A stretch of DNA of 64,000 nucleotides from Gimesia maris. Lineage in GTDB: Bacteria > Planctomycetota > Planctomycetia > Planctomycetales > Planctomycetaceae. The DNA lies in NCBI RefSeq assembly GCF_008298035.1, contig NZ_CP042910.1, positions 4,789,001-4,853,000 of the forward strand, written 5' to 3'. Below the pieces are notes generated by a model. That model was not told where the DNA came from and ran no database searches. It saw only the letters and a list, made by a program, of their open reading frames with translations. Positions 57,312-64,000 of this stretch are shown here, in pieces. Each line of letters starts with the position of its first letter. Position 1 is the first letter of the stretch. A program made the position numbers and the translations under genes.

Positions 57312-59359
57312 AATTCCTCATTCTGATATAAATCACGTAATTTTCGCCGCATCACTTTATTAGATGCGGTTCGGGGCAATTGTTCGATTTCTCGAACGGC
57401 ATGGATTTTGAAAAGCGGATTGAGCTGACTGCGAATGATCTGCTGCATCTGCTGCTGTATCTCTGCTGCGACAAATGCTGCTCCTTCTTGCATCACCATA
57501 AAAATCACCAACTGGCCTGGTCCTCCTCCTGAAGGAGGAACCGCAATCGCAGCGACTTCTCGCACTCCAGAAGTTTGCGTCAACAGCTCTTCAATCTGTA
57601 CAGAGCTGACCTTGATCCCTCCCAGATTCATGGCATCATCAACGCGTCCATGCGCCCGAAAGTAGCCGCCGGGTAACGCTTCAATCTGGTCACCATGACG
57701 GCGGAGCACCTGACCGTCGGGTCCTGGTGCAATATCAGCATAATAGACTTCATGATGATCCCGGTTGATCAATCGCGTTGAGAGTCCAATCACGGGGGGA
57801 ACAAAGAAGACTTCGCCATTTGCAGTTTCCTTGCCAGTTTCGTTTAATAACAGCCATTCAAAACCGAGCGCCGGACAGGAGAACAGACCGGGAACGCCTG
57901 GTTTGAGGACGGTCCCCGTGATATATCCGCCTCCAGTTTCCGTTCCCCCACAATATTCAATCACAGGACGGTATCCGGCACGTGACATCAGCCACAACAT
58001 GTCATCTGGATTCGAACACTCACCTGTGGAGCTGAAAACCTTGATGTGAGACCAGTCCAGTCCCGCGGTCGTTTCCTGACTTCGCCAGGCCGATACGATG
58101 CTTGGCACCAGTCCCAGCATGGTAACGCCTGCATTCTGAACGAATTCACAAAACCGGCGACTGGTGGGCACAGCATCTGACAGAGCAATCGTGGCATCAT
58201 TGATCAACGCGGCGTACACAAGCCAGGGTCCCATCATCCACCCCAGATTGGTCGGCCAACAGACAATGTCTCCTGCATGAATATCATGATGTAGATACCC
58301 ATCACCCGCTGATTTGATCGGTGTTGTCTGATCCCAGGGGATGCCTTTGGGATTGCCCGTTGTTCCCGACGAAAACAGAATCGTCGTTTCATCCTGTGGT
58401 TTTCGGGGCACACAGTTCAGTTCCAGGCTCGCTGAGAGAAAATCCGACCACAGTTGATCATGCTCGCGAAGTGAAACGGTATGCGATGCCGATTCCGGCA
58501 GCACGACCGCCGGTAACTCAGACAAGGATTCCAGTTTCGCATACAAGGGCAATTGACGTCCATTACGGGTAATGACATCCTGAATGAAGATCAGCCGAGG
58601 TGCGGTAATTTTCAGACGCACCTGCATTTCTTCGGCGGAAAAACTGTCTGCGATAGTGACGACTACACAACCGGCAGCAATGATCCCCAGGAAGATGGCC
58701 ACCGATTCAGGAGTCATCGGCAACATTACGGCAATACGTTCCCCCGGTTCGATGCCCGCCTCTGTTAAACCATTCGCTACTCGCGCTGTTAATGCTCTCA
58801 GTTCCCGATAACTGAGTTGCTGTACTTCGTCGGTACTGCGTTGGAACAGAATCGCGATTTGCTCTGATTTCTCCCGCAGACAGGATTCCACGATGTTCAA
58901 CGACGCACCCCTGAGCCACTCAATCTGCTCGACACCAGCGTGCAGATCCATGATCTGCTTAGGTGATTCCCGAAACTGGATTCTCAGAGATTCTAATAAC
59001 TTCGCCGTAAATTCCACCCGGTTAGAAACTGACCAGTCGTAAACGGCAGCAAAACCATCCAGTTTCAAATCAAACACCCATTCCGCGAGATGAGAATGAT
59101 TGTGTTCCCGTTCACCAGGAAACCAGGCTGGTGCCGGCTCACCGTTTGAAATACATTTCTCAAAAACATGCTGGTACAAATATTGATGAACGCTGAACGG
59201 GATCTCTGCGGTCAGGACTTCTGTAATCAGAAAATGCCAGAGTTCCTTCTCCGATGTGACGGGGATCTGTTTCAGTAAATCAACCAGCTGTGTCGCGTCC
59301 TGTGCTGGTAGACCACAGTCGATTAGCGCTGCTGTGGAAATCTCCATTGATGGTTCCAT
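57308..59359 (-). CDS. AMP-dependent acyl-CoA synthetase (AAE17/18-like)
   Basis: 683 residues. It activates a carboxylic acid with ATP and CoA. Seen: P-loop ILFSSGTTGNPKGIPW, IKVFSSTGECSNPDD, the adenine-binding segment YCGGTETGGGYI, and the C-terminal GRVDDAMNLGGIKVSS with the hinge Asp and catalytic-Lys region. The wording (PTNLGWMMGPWLVYAAL, CGGTE) resembles plant AAE17/18 and acetyl-CoA-synthetase-like enzymes. Substrate unproven; the operon suggests acetoacetate or another short 3-oxo/hydroxy acid. The ATG at 59359 is one of three near starts. First gene of the four-gene operon. Confidence 0.85.
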   Translation of the reverse strand: MEPSMEISTAALIDCGLPAQDATQLVDLLKQIPVTSEKELWHFLITEVLTAEIPFSVHQYLYQHVFEKCISNGEPAPAWFPGEREHNHSHLAEWVFDLKLDGFAAVYDWSVSNRVEFTAKLLESLRIQFRESPKQIMDLHAGVEQIEWLRGASLNIVESCLREKSEQIAILFQRSTDEVQQLSYRELRALTARVANGLTEAGIEPGERIAVMLPMTPESVAIFLGIIAAGCVVVTIADSFSAEEMQVRLKITAPRLIFIQDVITRNGRQLPLYAKLESLSELPAVVLPESASHTVSLREHDQLWSDFLSASLELNCVPRKPQDETTILFSSGTTGNPKGIPWDQTTPIKSAGDGYLHHDIHAGDIVCWPTNLGWMMGPWLVYAALINDATIALSDAVPTSRRFCEFVQNAGVTMLGLVPSIVSAWRSQETTAGLDWSHIKVFSSTGECSNPDDMLWLMSRAGYRPVIEYCGGTETGGGYITGTVLKPGVPGLFSCPALGFEWLLLNETGKETANGEVFFVPPVIGLSTRLINRDHHEVYYADIAPGPDGQVLRRHGDQIEALPGGYFRAHGRVDDAMNLGGIKVSSVQIEELLTQTSGVREVAAIAVPPSGGGPGQLVIFMVMQEGAAFVAAEIQQQMQQIIRSQLNPLFKIHAVREIEQLPRTASNKVMRRKLRDLYQNEEL

Positions 59360-59653
59360 TATCAATCGGGGGTCTCAAGTCTGTATAAAAAATAAACTCT
59401 AACCGTTCCCCCATCAAATCGCCAGTTCAGGCTTGTTCCACATAAATGCAACAGTCAAAATGAGTTGAGATCCACTTTGATTTTCCATTTAATCCTGGGG
59501 ACTGACTTCCATTCCGTCTGGCAAATGCGAAAATAGAACATACGGTAACTTGAATGACGGGGGACATCGCCTTGTCATTCCAACACGCGCGCCATTGTTG
59601 ACGTAGTACGTAAAGTCCTGTTTTACAGACAAATCAAAAGAGAAAGAGGTTTT
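59360..59653. other. Divergent intergenic region, operon / M28 peptidase
   Basis: About 295 nt holding both promoters. A 7-bp inverted repeat GAATGAC/GTCATTC (59552-59558, 59574-59580; 15-nt spacer) lies about 75-100 nt before the peptidase start, and a weak -35-like TTGACG occurs at 59598. I see no gene. Confidence 0.35.
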
Positions 59654-61732
59654 ATGTCTGACTGGAATATTAAATCTGCAATTAATATCATTGGTTACAG
59701 AGCCTGTTTATTCACACTGGTCAGTTTGAGCCTGTTTTCCAACTCAGACTCTTCTCTCGTATACGGTGAAACTCCTGCAAGCCCCGTCAAACCCGAGGTC
59801 AAAGCCCAATCAGAACCCGATTCTACCAGTGGAAAACGTATGCTGGATGCGATCAAATACCTGGCATCTGACGAGCTGGAGGGACGCGGTGTCGATACAC
59901 AAGGCATTAACCAGGCTGCAGATTTTATCGCCAGAGAGTTTCAACAGGCCGGTTTGAATGTAAAGGTCATCGAAGAGGGTGCGTTCCAGAAATTCACGAT
60001 CAATACCGGTAGTAAACTGGGACCGGTGAACCAGCTGGAACTGACGGGCCCGGACGGAAAAACGATTCCCCTGAAATACGACCATGATTTTCGCGCCTGC
60101 TCTTTTGGAGGCTCGGGAAAATTCGATGCGGAACTGGTATTCTGCGGTTATGGCATTGATGCTGACGATCTGAAATACAATGATTACGCTGATGTGGACG
60201 TCAAAGACAAAGTCGTGATCATCATGCGGCGGACGCCTCAACAGGGAGATAAAAAAAGCCCGTTTGCCGGCGCCCATGGAATCTCCCGTTATGCTGCCCT
60301 GCGGTATAAGGTCAGCACGGCTTTCGGTAAAGGAGCCAAAGCGATTCTGTTCGTGAATGACTACTATTCTACCGAGGAAAATAAAAAGGAAGCGAAAGAA
60401 CTGGAACAGGATGCCGTCGAAGAACTGATTACAGCGACAGATAACTGGTCAAAAGCGAACGAAAAAAAACAGGAAGAAGCAGAACGCGAACTCAAAAAAG
60501 CACTCCATGATATTCAACAGGCGCGCCAGGTTTTAAAAGATGCAAAGTTCGATAAGCTGATGGAGTTCGGTTACGCCGGCAGTGGTGATGGTCGCTCTAT
60601 ACCGATCGCGCATATTTCCATAGATGCCTGTAACCAGCTGTTCAAAGCCGCCGGAAAGCCCCTGCTGAAGGAACTGGAAAAGAACATTGATCAAGATCTG
60701 AAACCGGAAAGTTTCGCCCTGACAGACTGGAAAGCCAAAGGTGAAATCTCTGTCGAACAGATACGTACGGAAATCAAAAATGTGATTGGCGTGCTCGAAG
60801 GAAAAGGCCCGCATGCTGATGAAACAATCGTGATTGGAGCCCACTACGATCACGTGGGATATGGAGGCGAAGGCTCACTGGCCCCCGGTTCGACAGACGT
60901 CCATAACGGAGCAGATGACAATGCCTCCGGAACCGTCGCGCTCATTGAACTGGCACGTAAACTGGCAGCCCGTAAAACACCACTGCCGCGTCGAATCGTC
61001 TTTATTGCATTTACCGGCGAAGAGCGAGGGCTGATTGGTTCCGCGCATTATGTCAAAAACCCTGTGTTTGATATCAAGAATACCGTTGCCATGTTGAATA
61101 TGGATATGGTCGGGCGACTGACCGATGATAAACTCACGGTCTTCGGTACGGGAACGGCTCCCCGCTGGGAAAAACTGGTTAAGGAAACAGCAAAAACATA
61201 CGATTTGAAGCTCTCACTCAAACCAGAGGGTTTTGGTCCCAGTGATCACAGTTCCTTCTACGGTAAGCAAATCCCCGTGCTCCACCTGTTTACCGGCACT
61301 CACAGCGACTATCATCGACCTTCCGATGACTGGGACAAAATCAACATCCCCGGCATGCAGCGAGTGGTCGGTTTCCTGGAGGAGATCGCCATAGCGACTG
61401 CCGAAAACCCGAAACGTCCTGAGTATGTGAAAATCGAACGCCCTGCTGCGACGATGCGCTCTGGCAATCGTCCTTATTTTGGCAGTATTCCTGATTTTGG
61501 GGGCGAAGGTCCCGGCTATCATATTTCCGGTGCTTCTCCCGGAAGCCCTGCTGATAAAGCGGGTCTGAAAGCCGGTGACACGATCGTCAAAATGGGAAAA
61601 ACAAAAATCGACGGACTGGATGACTTCGATCTGGCACTGCGTATGTTCTCCCCAGGAGAGGAGGTAGAAGTGACAGTCCTACGTGAGGGAAAACGGGTCA
61701 AACTGACTGTTAAACTGGGAAAACCCAAATAA
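59654..61732 (+). CDS. Exported M28 metallopeptidase with PA insert and PDZ domain
   Basis: 692 residues with an N-terminal signal region (ACLFTLVSLSLFSNS). Order: a lid/PA-like region (about 110-300) with a Glu/Lys-rich helical segment near 240-305, the M28 zinc domain (about 375-600) and a C-terminal PDZ domain (about 615-690). Zinc ligands are present in GAHYDHVG, NGADDNASGT, the Glu pair in FTGEERGLIGS, NMDMVGR and the later SDHSSFY. It is probably an aminopeptidase of the periplasm; the PDZ domain may bind C-terminal substrate tails. AAAGAGG lies just upstream of the ATG. It is convergent with the DUF481 gene (21 nt between stops). Confidence 0.92.
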   Translation: MSDWNIKSAINIIGYRACLFTLVSLSLFSNSDSSLVYGETPASPVKPEVKAQSEPDSTSGKRMLDAIKYLASDELEGRGVDTQGINQAADFIAREFQQAGLNVKVIEEGAFQKFTINTGSKLGPVNQLELTGPDGKTIPLKYDHDFRACSFGGSGKFDAELVFCGYGIDADDLKYNDYADVDVKDKVVIIMRRTPQQGDKKSPFAGAHGISRYAALRYKVSTAFGKGAKAILFVNDYYSTEENKKEAKELEQDAVEELITATDNWSKANEKKQEEAERELKKALHDIQQARQVLKDAKFDKLMEFGYAGSGDGRSIPIAHISIDACNQLFKAAGKPLLKELEKNIDQDLKPESFALTDWKAKGEISVEQIRTEIKNVIGVLEGKGPHADETIVIGAHYDHVGYGGEGSLAPGSTDVHNGADDNASGTVALIELARKLAARKTPLPRRIVFIAFTGEERGLIGSAHYVKNPVFDIKNTVAMLNMDMVGRLTDDKLTVFGTGTAPRWEKLVKETAKTYDLKLSLKPEGFGPSDHSSFYGKQIPVLHLFTGTHSDYHRPSDDWDKINIPGMQRVVGFLEEIAIATAENPKRPEYVKIERPAATMRSGNRPYFGSIPDFGGEGPGYHISGASPGSPADKAGLKAGDTIVKMGKTKIDGLDDFDLALRMFSPGEEVEVTVLREGKRVKLTVKLGKPK

Positions 61733-61753
61733 ACTCGGCAGCAATTGAGACAA

Positions 61754-62869
61754 TTATTTGCGCGTATAAACCAGTGAGACACTTCCCGTATAGTCGCTTT
61801 TTTTGCGTCCGGCGTTGGGAAACGAGTTATAAATCTGCAGCAGCCCCACTCGCAGATTCCAGCGATCCTGATTATCCAGTTTGAACAACAGACCGGTTTC
61901 GGTAGTGACACGTAAAATCCGTGCGATATCTACACTGGGAGTCCAGGTCTGCTTATGTTCCAGCTTGATGTGATCGGAAAGTGGATACTTGAACTCAAGC
62001 TCTGCAAATATATCGAACGTGGTTCGTTTTAAGGTGGGGCTGTTATAAATTTCGCGCGTTCCACCAGGACCGATACGCACAATCAGTCGTCGATCATCTT
62101 CGTTAATAAACCGATATCCCAGACCAGATGAAATCGTGCCGCGCCAGTCCAGATTTTCGAATTCATCGTATGTATTTTTATTCGTGAAGAAGACGATCCA
62201 GTTAGTCGAGCGTGCGATATCTAAAGTGGCATTTCCATACCAGCGATTGGCATCCCGAACTCCATTCGATTGCCCCCAGCGACCACCAATTTCAAATTCA
62301 AACAAGTTATTATTGTCAGATTTTTCGAGGTTCAGTCCAGTTGTGACATAACTACGATCGGTATTCCCCGCCAGATATGACCCCCCCAGTTCGAATCGTT
62401 TTGTCCAGATTTCGACATACTCCCAGCATTGATCGGAGTATTCTGTGATTTGACCGAAAGCCGATTCTTCATCCACCCCCTCATCCAGATCGGGGGCCAC
62501 TCCCAATGGCTCAGGTACAGGAACCTGATTGATCATTGAGGGTAATGGTGGTAGTTCTGCATTGTCATTACTGATCAGGAGTTGATCATCCTTACCTGAC
62601 TGGGTACCGGCCTCCTGGTATTCCAGACGATCGACGTTCTCGAGCAGAATGGAGTGCACTTGTCCGTCCGGCAGCCGGAACAAAATGTTTCCATCCTCAA
62701 AACCTATGCTTTCACCTGAAAAATACTCGCCACTCTTCAGATAAAGTGTTTCCACTTCGCTGTCTTCAGCCGAATACACAATGCCCGTCAACCCCCACAG
62801 ACACACTAAATGTATCAGTAAGAATCTTAAGCGATTTTCAGATTGAATAAAGGGGGTAGAACAACCCAT
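61754..62869 (-). CDS. DUF481 outer-membrane beta-barrel-type protein
   Basis: 371 residues. A signal region (FLLIHLVCLWGLTGIVYS) is followed by a short SM-like domain (about 45-80; FEDGNILFRLPDGQVHSI), a Pro/Asp-rich linker, and a C-terminal barrel from about residue 160 with alternating strands (ELGGSYLAGNTDRSYVTTGL, WRGTISSGLGYRFI, RVGLLQIYNSF). DUF481 proteins resemble salt-stress-induced outer-membrane proteins; the function is unknown. Outer-membrane placement is the family expectation. Confidence 0.82.
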   Translation of the reverse strand: MGCSTPFIQSENRLRFLLIHLVCLWGLTGIVYSAEDSEVETLYLKSGEYFSGESIGFEDGNILFRLPDGQVHSILLENVDRLEYQEAGTQSGKDDQLLISNDNAELPPLPSMINQVPVPEPLGVAPDLDEGVDEESAFGQITEYSDQCWEYVEIWTKRFELGGSYLAGNTDRSYVTTGLNLEKSDNNNLFEFEIGGRWGQSNGVRDANRWYGNATLDIARSTNWIVFFTNKNTYDEFENLDWRGTISSGLGYRFINEDDRRLIVRIGPGGTREIYNSPTLKRTTFDIFAELEFKYPLSDHIKLEHKQTWTPSVDIARILRVTTETGLLFKLDNQDRWNLRVGLLQIYNSFPNAGRKKSDYTGSVSLVYTRK

Positions 62870-63492
62870 TTAACCATCCGTGGCTGTACAACTCAGTTGT
62901 GAGATTCAGGATATCGTTGTGGAGTTCACAAATTCAGAACGGGAGAGAGGGGGTCGGATTCTAGTAAGCATCCGGATTCACTGCAATGTGTTTTTGTAAA
63001 TAGTCTTTGGATCTGGCAAGGGATGTATCCTGTTCAGAAACAAGACCGATAAATCATCTTAAACCACTATTAAGCAGTCACTTATATAACATTTGAATAC
63101 AAAACGCTTTGTATTTTTTTCTGACTCCGATGTATCGTAACAATCAGAGGGAATGCATCAGTTTTGACCGTTTTGGTCCTGCAAATCAGATCCGGTAACT
63201 TGTCTGATCAGCATAACCGGATCTTTTAACTGTCTGGAACTCCTTCTGTATCTCATCCTTCCGGCTTTCCTGCCTCAAACTCAGCAAAAAAGCAGACAAG
63301 ATCCTGAGTACTTCAGACCGCGCCTGATTTTGCGTGCTAGAGTTTTTTGATTGCAGTTCGTTCCGGGCCAGCAGCAGTAATGAACTTACTGACCAGTCAA
63401 CACAACAAACCAAAACATTAAGCAATACATGGGCTGTTCCAGCCCGGTTGGTGACATGATTGTTGCCTGTCGTGAGGGGGAAAGATTGAATT
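62870..63492. other. Divergent intergenic region before the last gene
   Basis: About 620 nt without a supportable gene. It must hold the DUF481 promoter and that of the last plus-strand gene. A 79-codon minus-strand frame at 63186-63425 lacks a Shine-Dalgarno. I see A/T-rich tracts but no strong repeat. Confidence 0.35.
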
Positions 63493-64000
63493 ATGGGATT
63501 TTTGAAACGATTCTTGAAGACGACTTATCGTGATAATGCCGCCGGTAAAGCGCGCAGCAGTTTCGAAAGTCTCTCGGAAGATCAGCTGGAAACACATTTG
63601 AGAATTGCCAAATATGGCAACTTCATGCTGACTGATGCCATCCGTCCTTCTTACGACCTGGAAGTCGTACCTCAGGCAGGCTATCGTCACGATGTTTACA
63701 CCGATAAAGAGACCGGGATTAAAATCCCTGTCCTGATGGCGTCCGCTTCCCGGGAAATCCTGTTTGACCTCTTTATTGACCTGCTGGATCCGCTGGGACA
63801 TGAAGTCGATGTCGTACTGGAAACCAGCCACGACGGTTCTAACAACCAGCATCAGGACCTGTATCGCGAACACATGGATCTGCCTGTTCTGAAAAGTACG
63901 CTCTACGATTACGAAGACCTGCTCCTGAATGATGGCTGTGCGGGAATTGCTGTTTTGAACCCACAGATTCCTCTGGAAGTTCAGTTCGATGAACACAAGC
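63493..64000 (+). CDS. Unrecognised protein, 5' part, cut by the window edge
   Basis: An open frame from ATG 63493 runs 169 codons to the end of the window, so only the N-terminal part is seen. GAGGGGGAAAG lies about 10 nt upstream, a strong Shine-Dalgarno. It starts MGFLKRFLKTTYR and continues hydrophilic, with SREILFDLFIDLLDPLG and VVLETSHDGSNNQ; no signal peptide or membrane helix. The minus-strand frame over the same region is a shadow. Family not recognised. Confidence 0.7.
   Translation, partial: MGFLKRFLKTTYRDNAAGKARSSFESLSEDQLETHLRIAKYGNFMLTDAIRPSYDLEVVPQAGYRHDVYTDKETGIKIPVLMASASREILFDLFIDLLDPLGHEVDVVLETSHDGSNNQHQDLYREHMDLPVLKSTLYDYEDLLLNDGCAGIAVLNPQIPLEVQFDEHK

Noticed and set aside
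63186..63425. A 79-codon minus-strand frame with a hydrophobic start
   Set aside because: No Shine-Dalgarno and no recognisable composition; it lies in a gene-poor spacer and is more likely chance.
63418..63996. A 192-codon minus-strand frame at the right edge
   Set aside because: The plus strand has a strong Shine-Dalgarno and an open frame to the edge; the minus frame is its shadow.

Overview
The window looks like chromosomal DNA from a planctomycete (Planctomycetales; a Gimesia-like genome is my inference from the gene content and a base composition that looks close to half G+C). The diagnostic signs are three DUF1501 proteins with Tat-type N-termini, a giant LRR/cytochrome-like/DUF1549/DUF1553 protein, a type I sulfatase, a DUF1080 lipoprotein, a neutral-ceramidase-like protein, a membrane Ser/Thr kinase, an FG-GAP protein and several secreted proteins. 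I see about 51 protein genes, one tRNA-Leu(UAA), and no insertion sequence, integrase, phage gene, rRNA or CRISPR array.

Layout. 0.2-8 kb: an Ldh2-type dehydrogenase, a small unknown protein, a membrane Ser/Thr kinase, a degenerate receiver protein, PyrK, an RluB-type pseudouridine synthase and a sigma-70 factor. 8.7-14.3 kb: a complete pyruvate dehydrogenase operon (aceE-aceF-lpdA) ending in a good hairpin terminator. 14.3-21.7 kb: a bitopic membrane protein, BioA, malate dehydrogenase with its own terminator, a zinc-ribbon membrane protein, TruA and ArgH. 22-32.8 kb: secreted and housekeeping genes (two DUF1501 proteins, QueC, a nitrilase-family amidohydrolase, leucyl aminopeptidase, a beta-helix protein, a Cys-rich lipoprotein, a YihY/BrkB protein). 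32.9-37.5 kb: a CPFC redoxin, an atypical SDR paired with a DapA-like aldolase, an FG-GAP protein and a GlsB/YeaQ-type membrane protein, then a hairpin-rich spacer and the tRNA. 38.5-44.7 kb: a signalling block with a FixL-type histidine kinase, a hybrid kinase whose 3' end overlaps it, a FixJ-type regulator and a receiver lacking the phospho-acceptor Asp. 44.7-54.2 kb: a one-directional run of secreted catabolic genes (nucleoside hydrolase, DUF1080, ceramidase-like, sulfatase, DUF1501, LRR-DUF1549/1553). 54.4-59.4 kb: a tight four-gene operon for short 3-hydroxy/3-keto acids. 59.6-64 kb: an M28 peptidase with a PDZ domain, a DUF481 outer-membrane protein, and the 5' part of an unrecognised gene cut by the window edge.

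How the genes fit together. The PDH operon makes acetyl-CoA and malate dehydrogenase belongs to the TCA cycle. The 54-59 kb operon can be read as acid activation, oxidation of 3-hydroxy acids and thiolysis to acetyl-CoA. The 45-54 kb block fits degradation of sulfated polymers and lipids outside the cytoplasm. Genes are often arranged tail to tail with 0-20 nt between stops, or with overlapping stops, so convergent transcription is a recurring feature.

No known defence or mobile system is visible. The best candidates for undescribed biology are the two phosphorylation-dead receivers, the SDR/DapA-like pair in which the SDR has lost its catalytic lysine, the LRR-cytochrome-DUF1549/1553 fusion, and an interleaved inverted-repeat element at 37.57-37.66 kb. 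All functions are read from motifs and context; no database search was possible.
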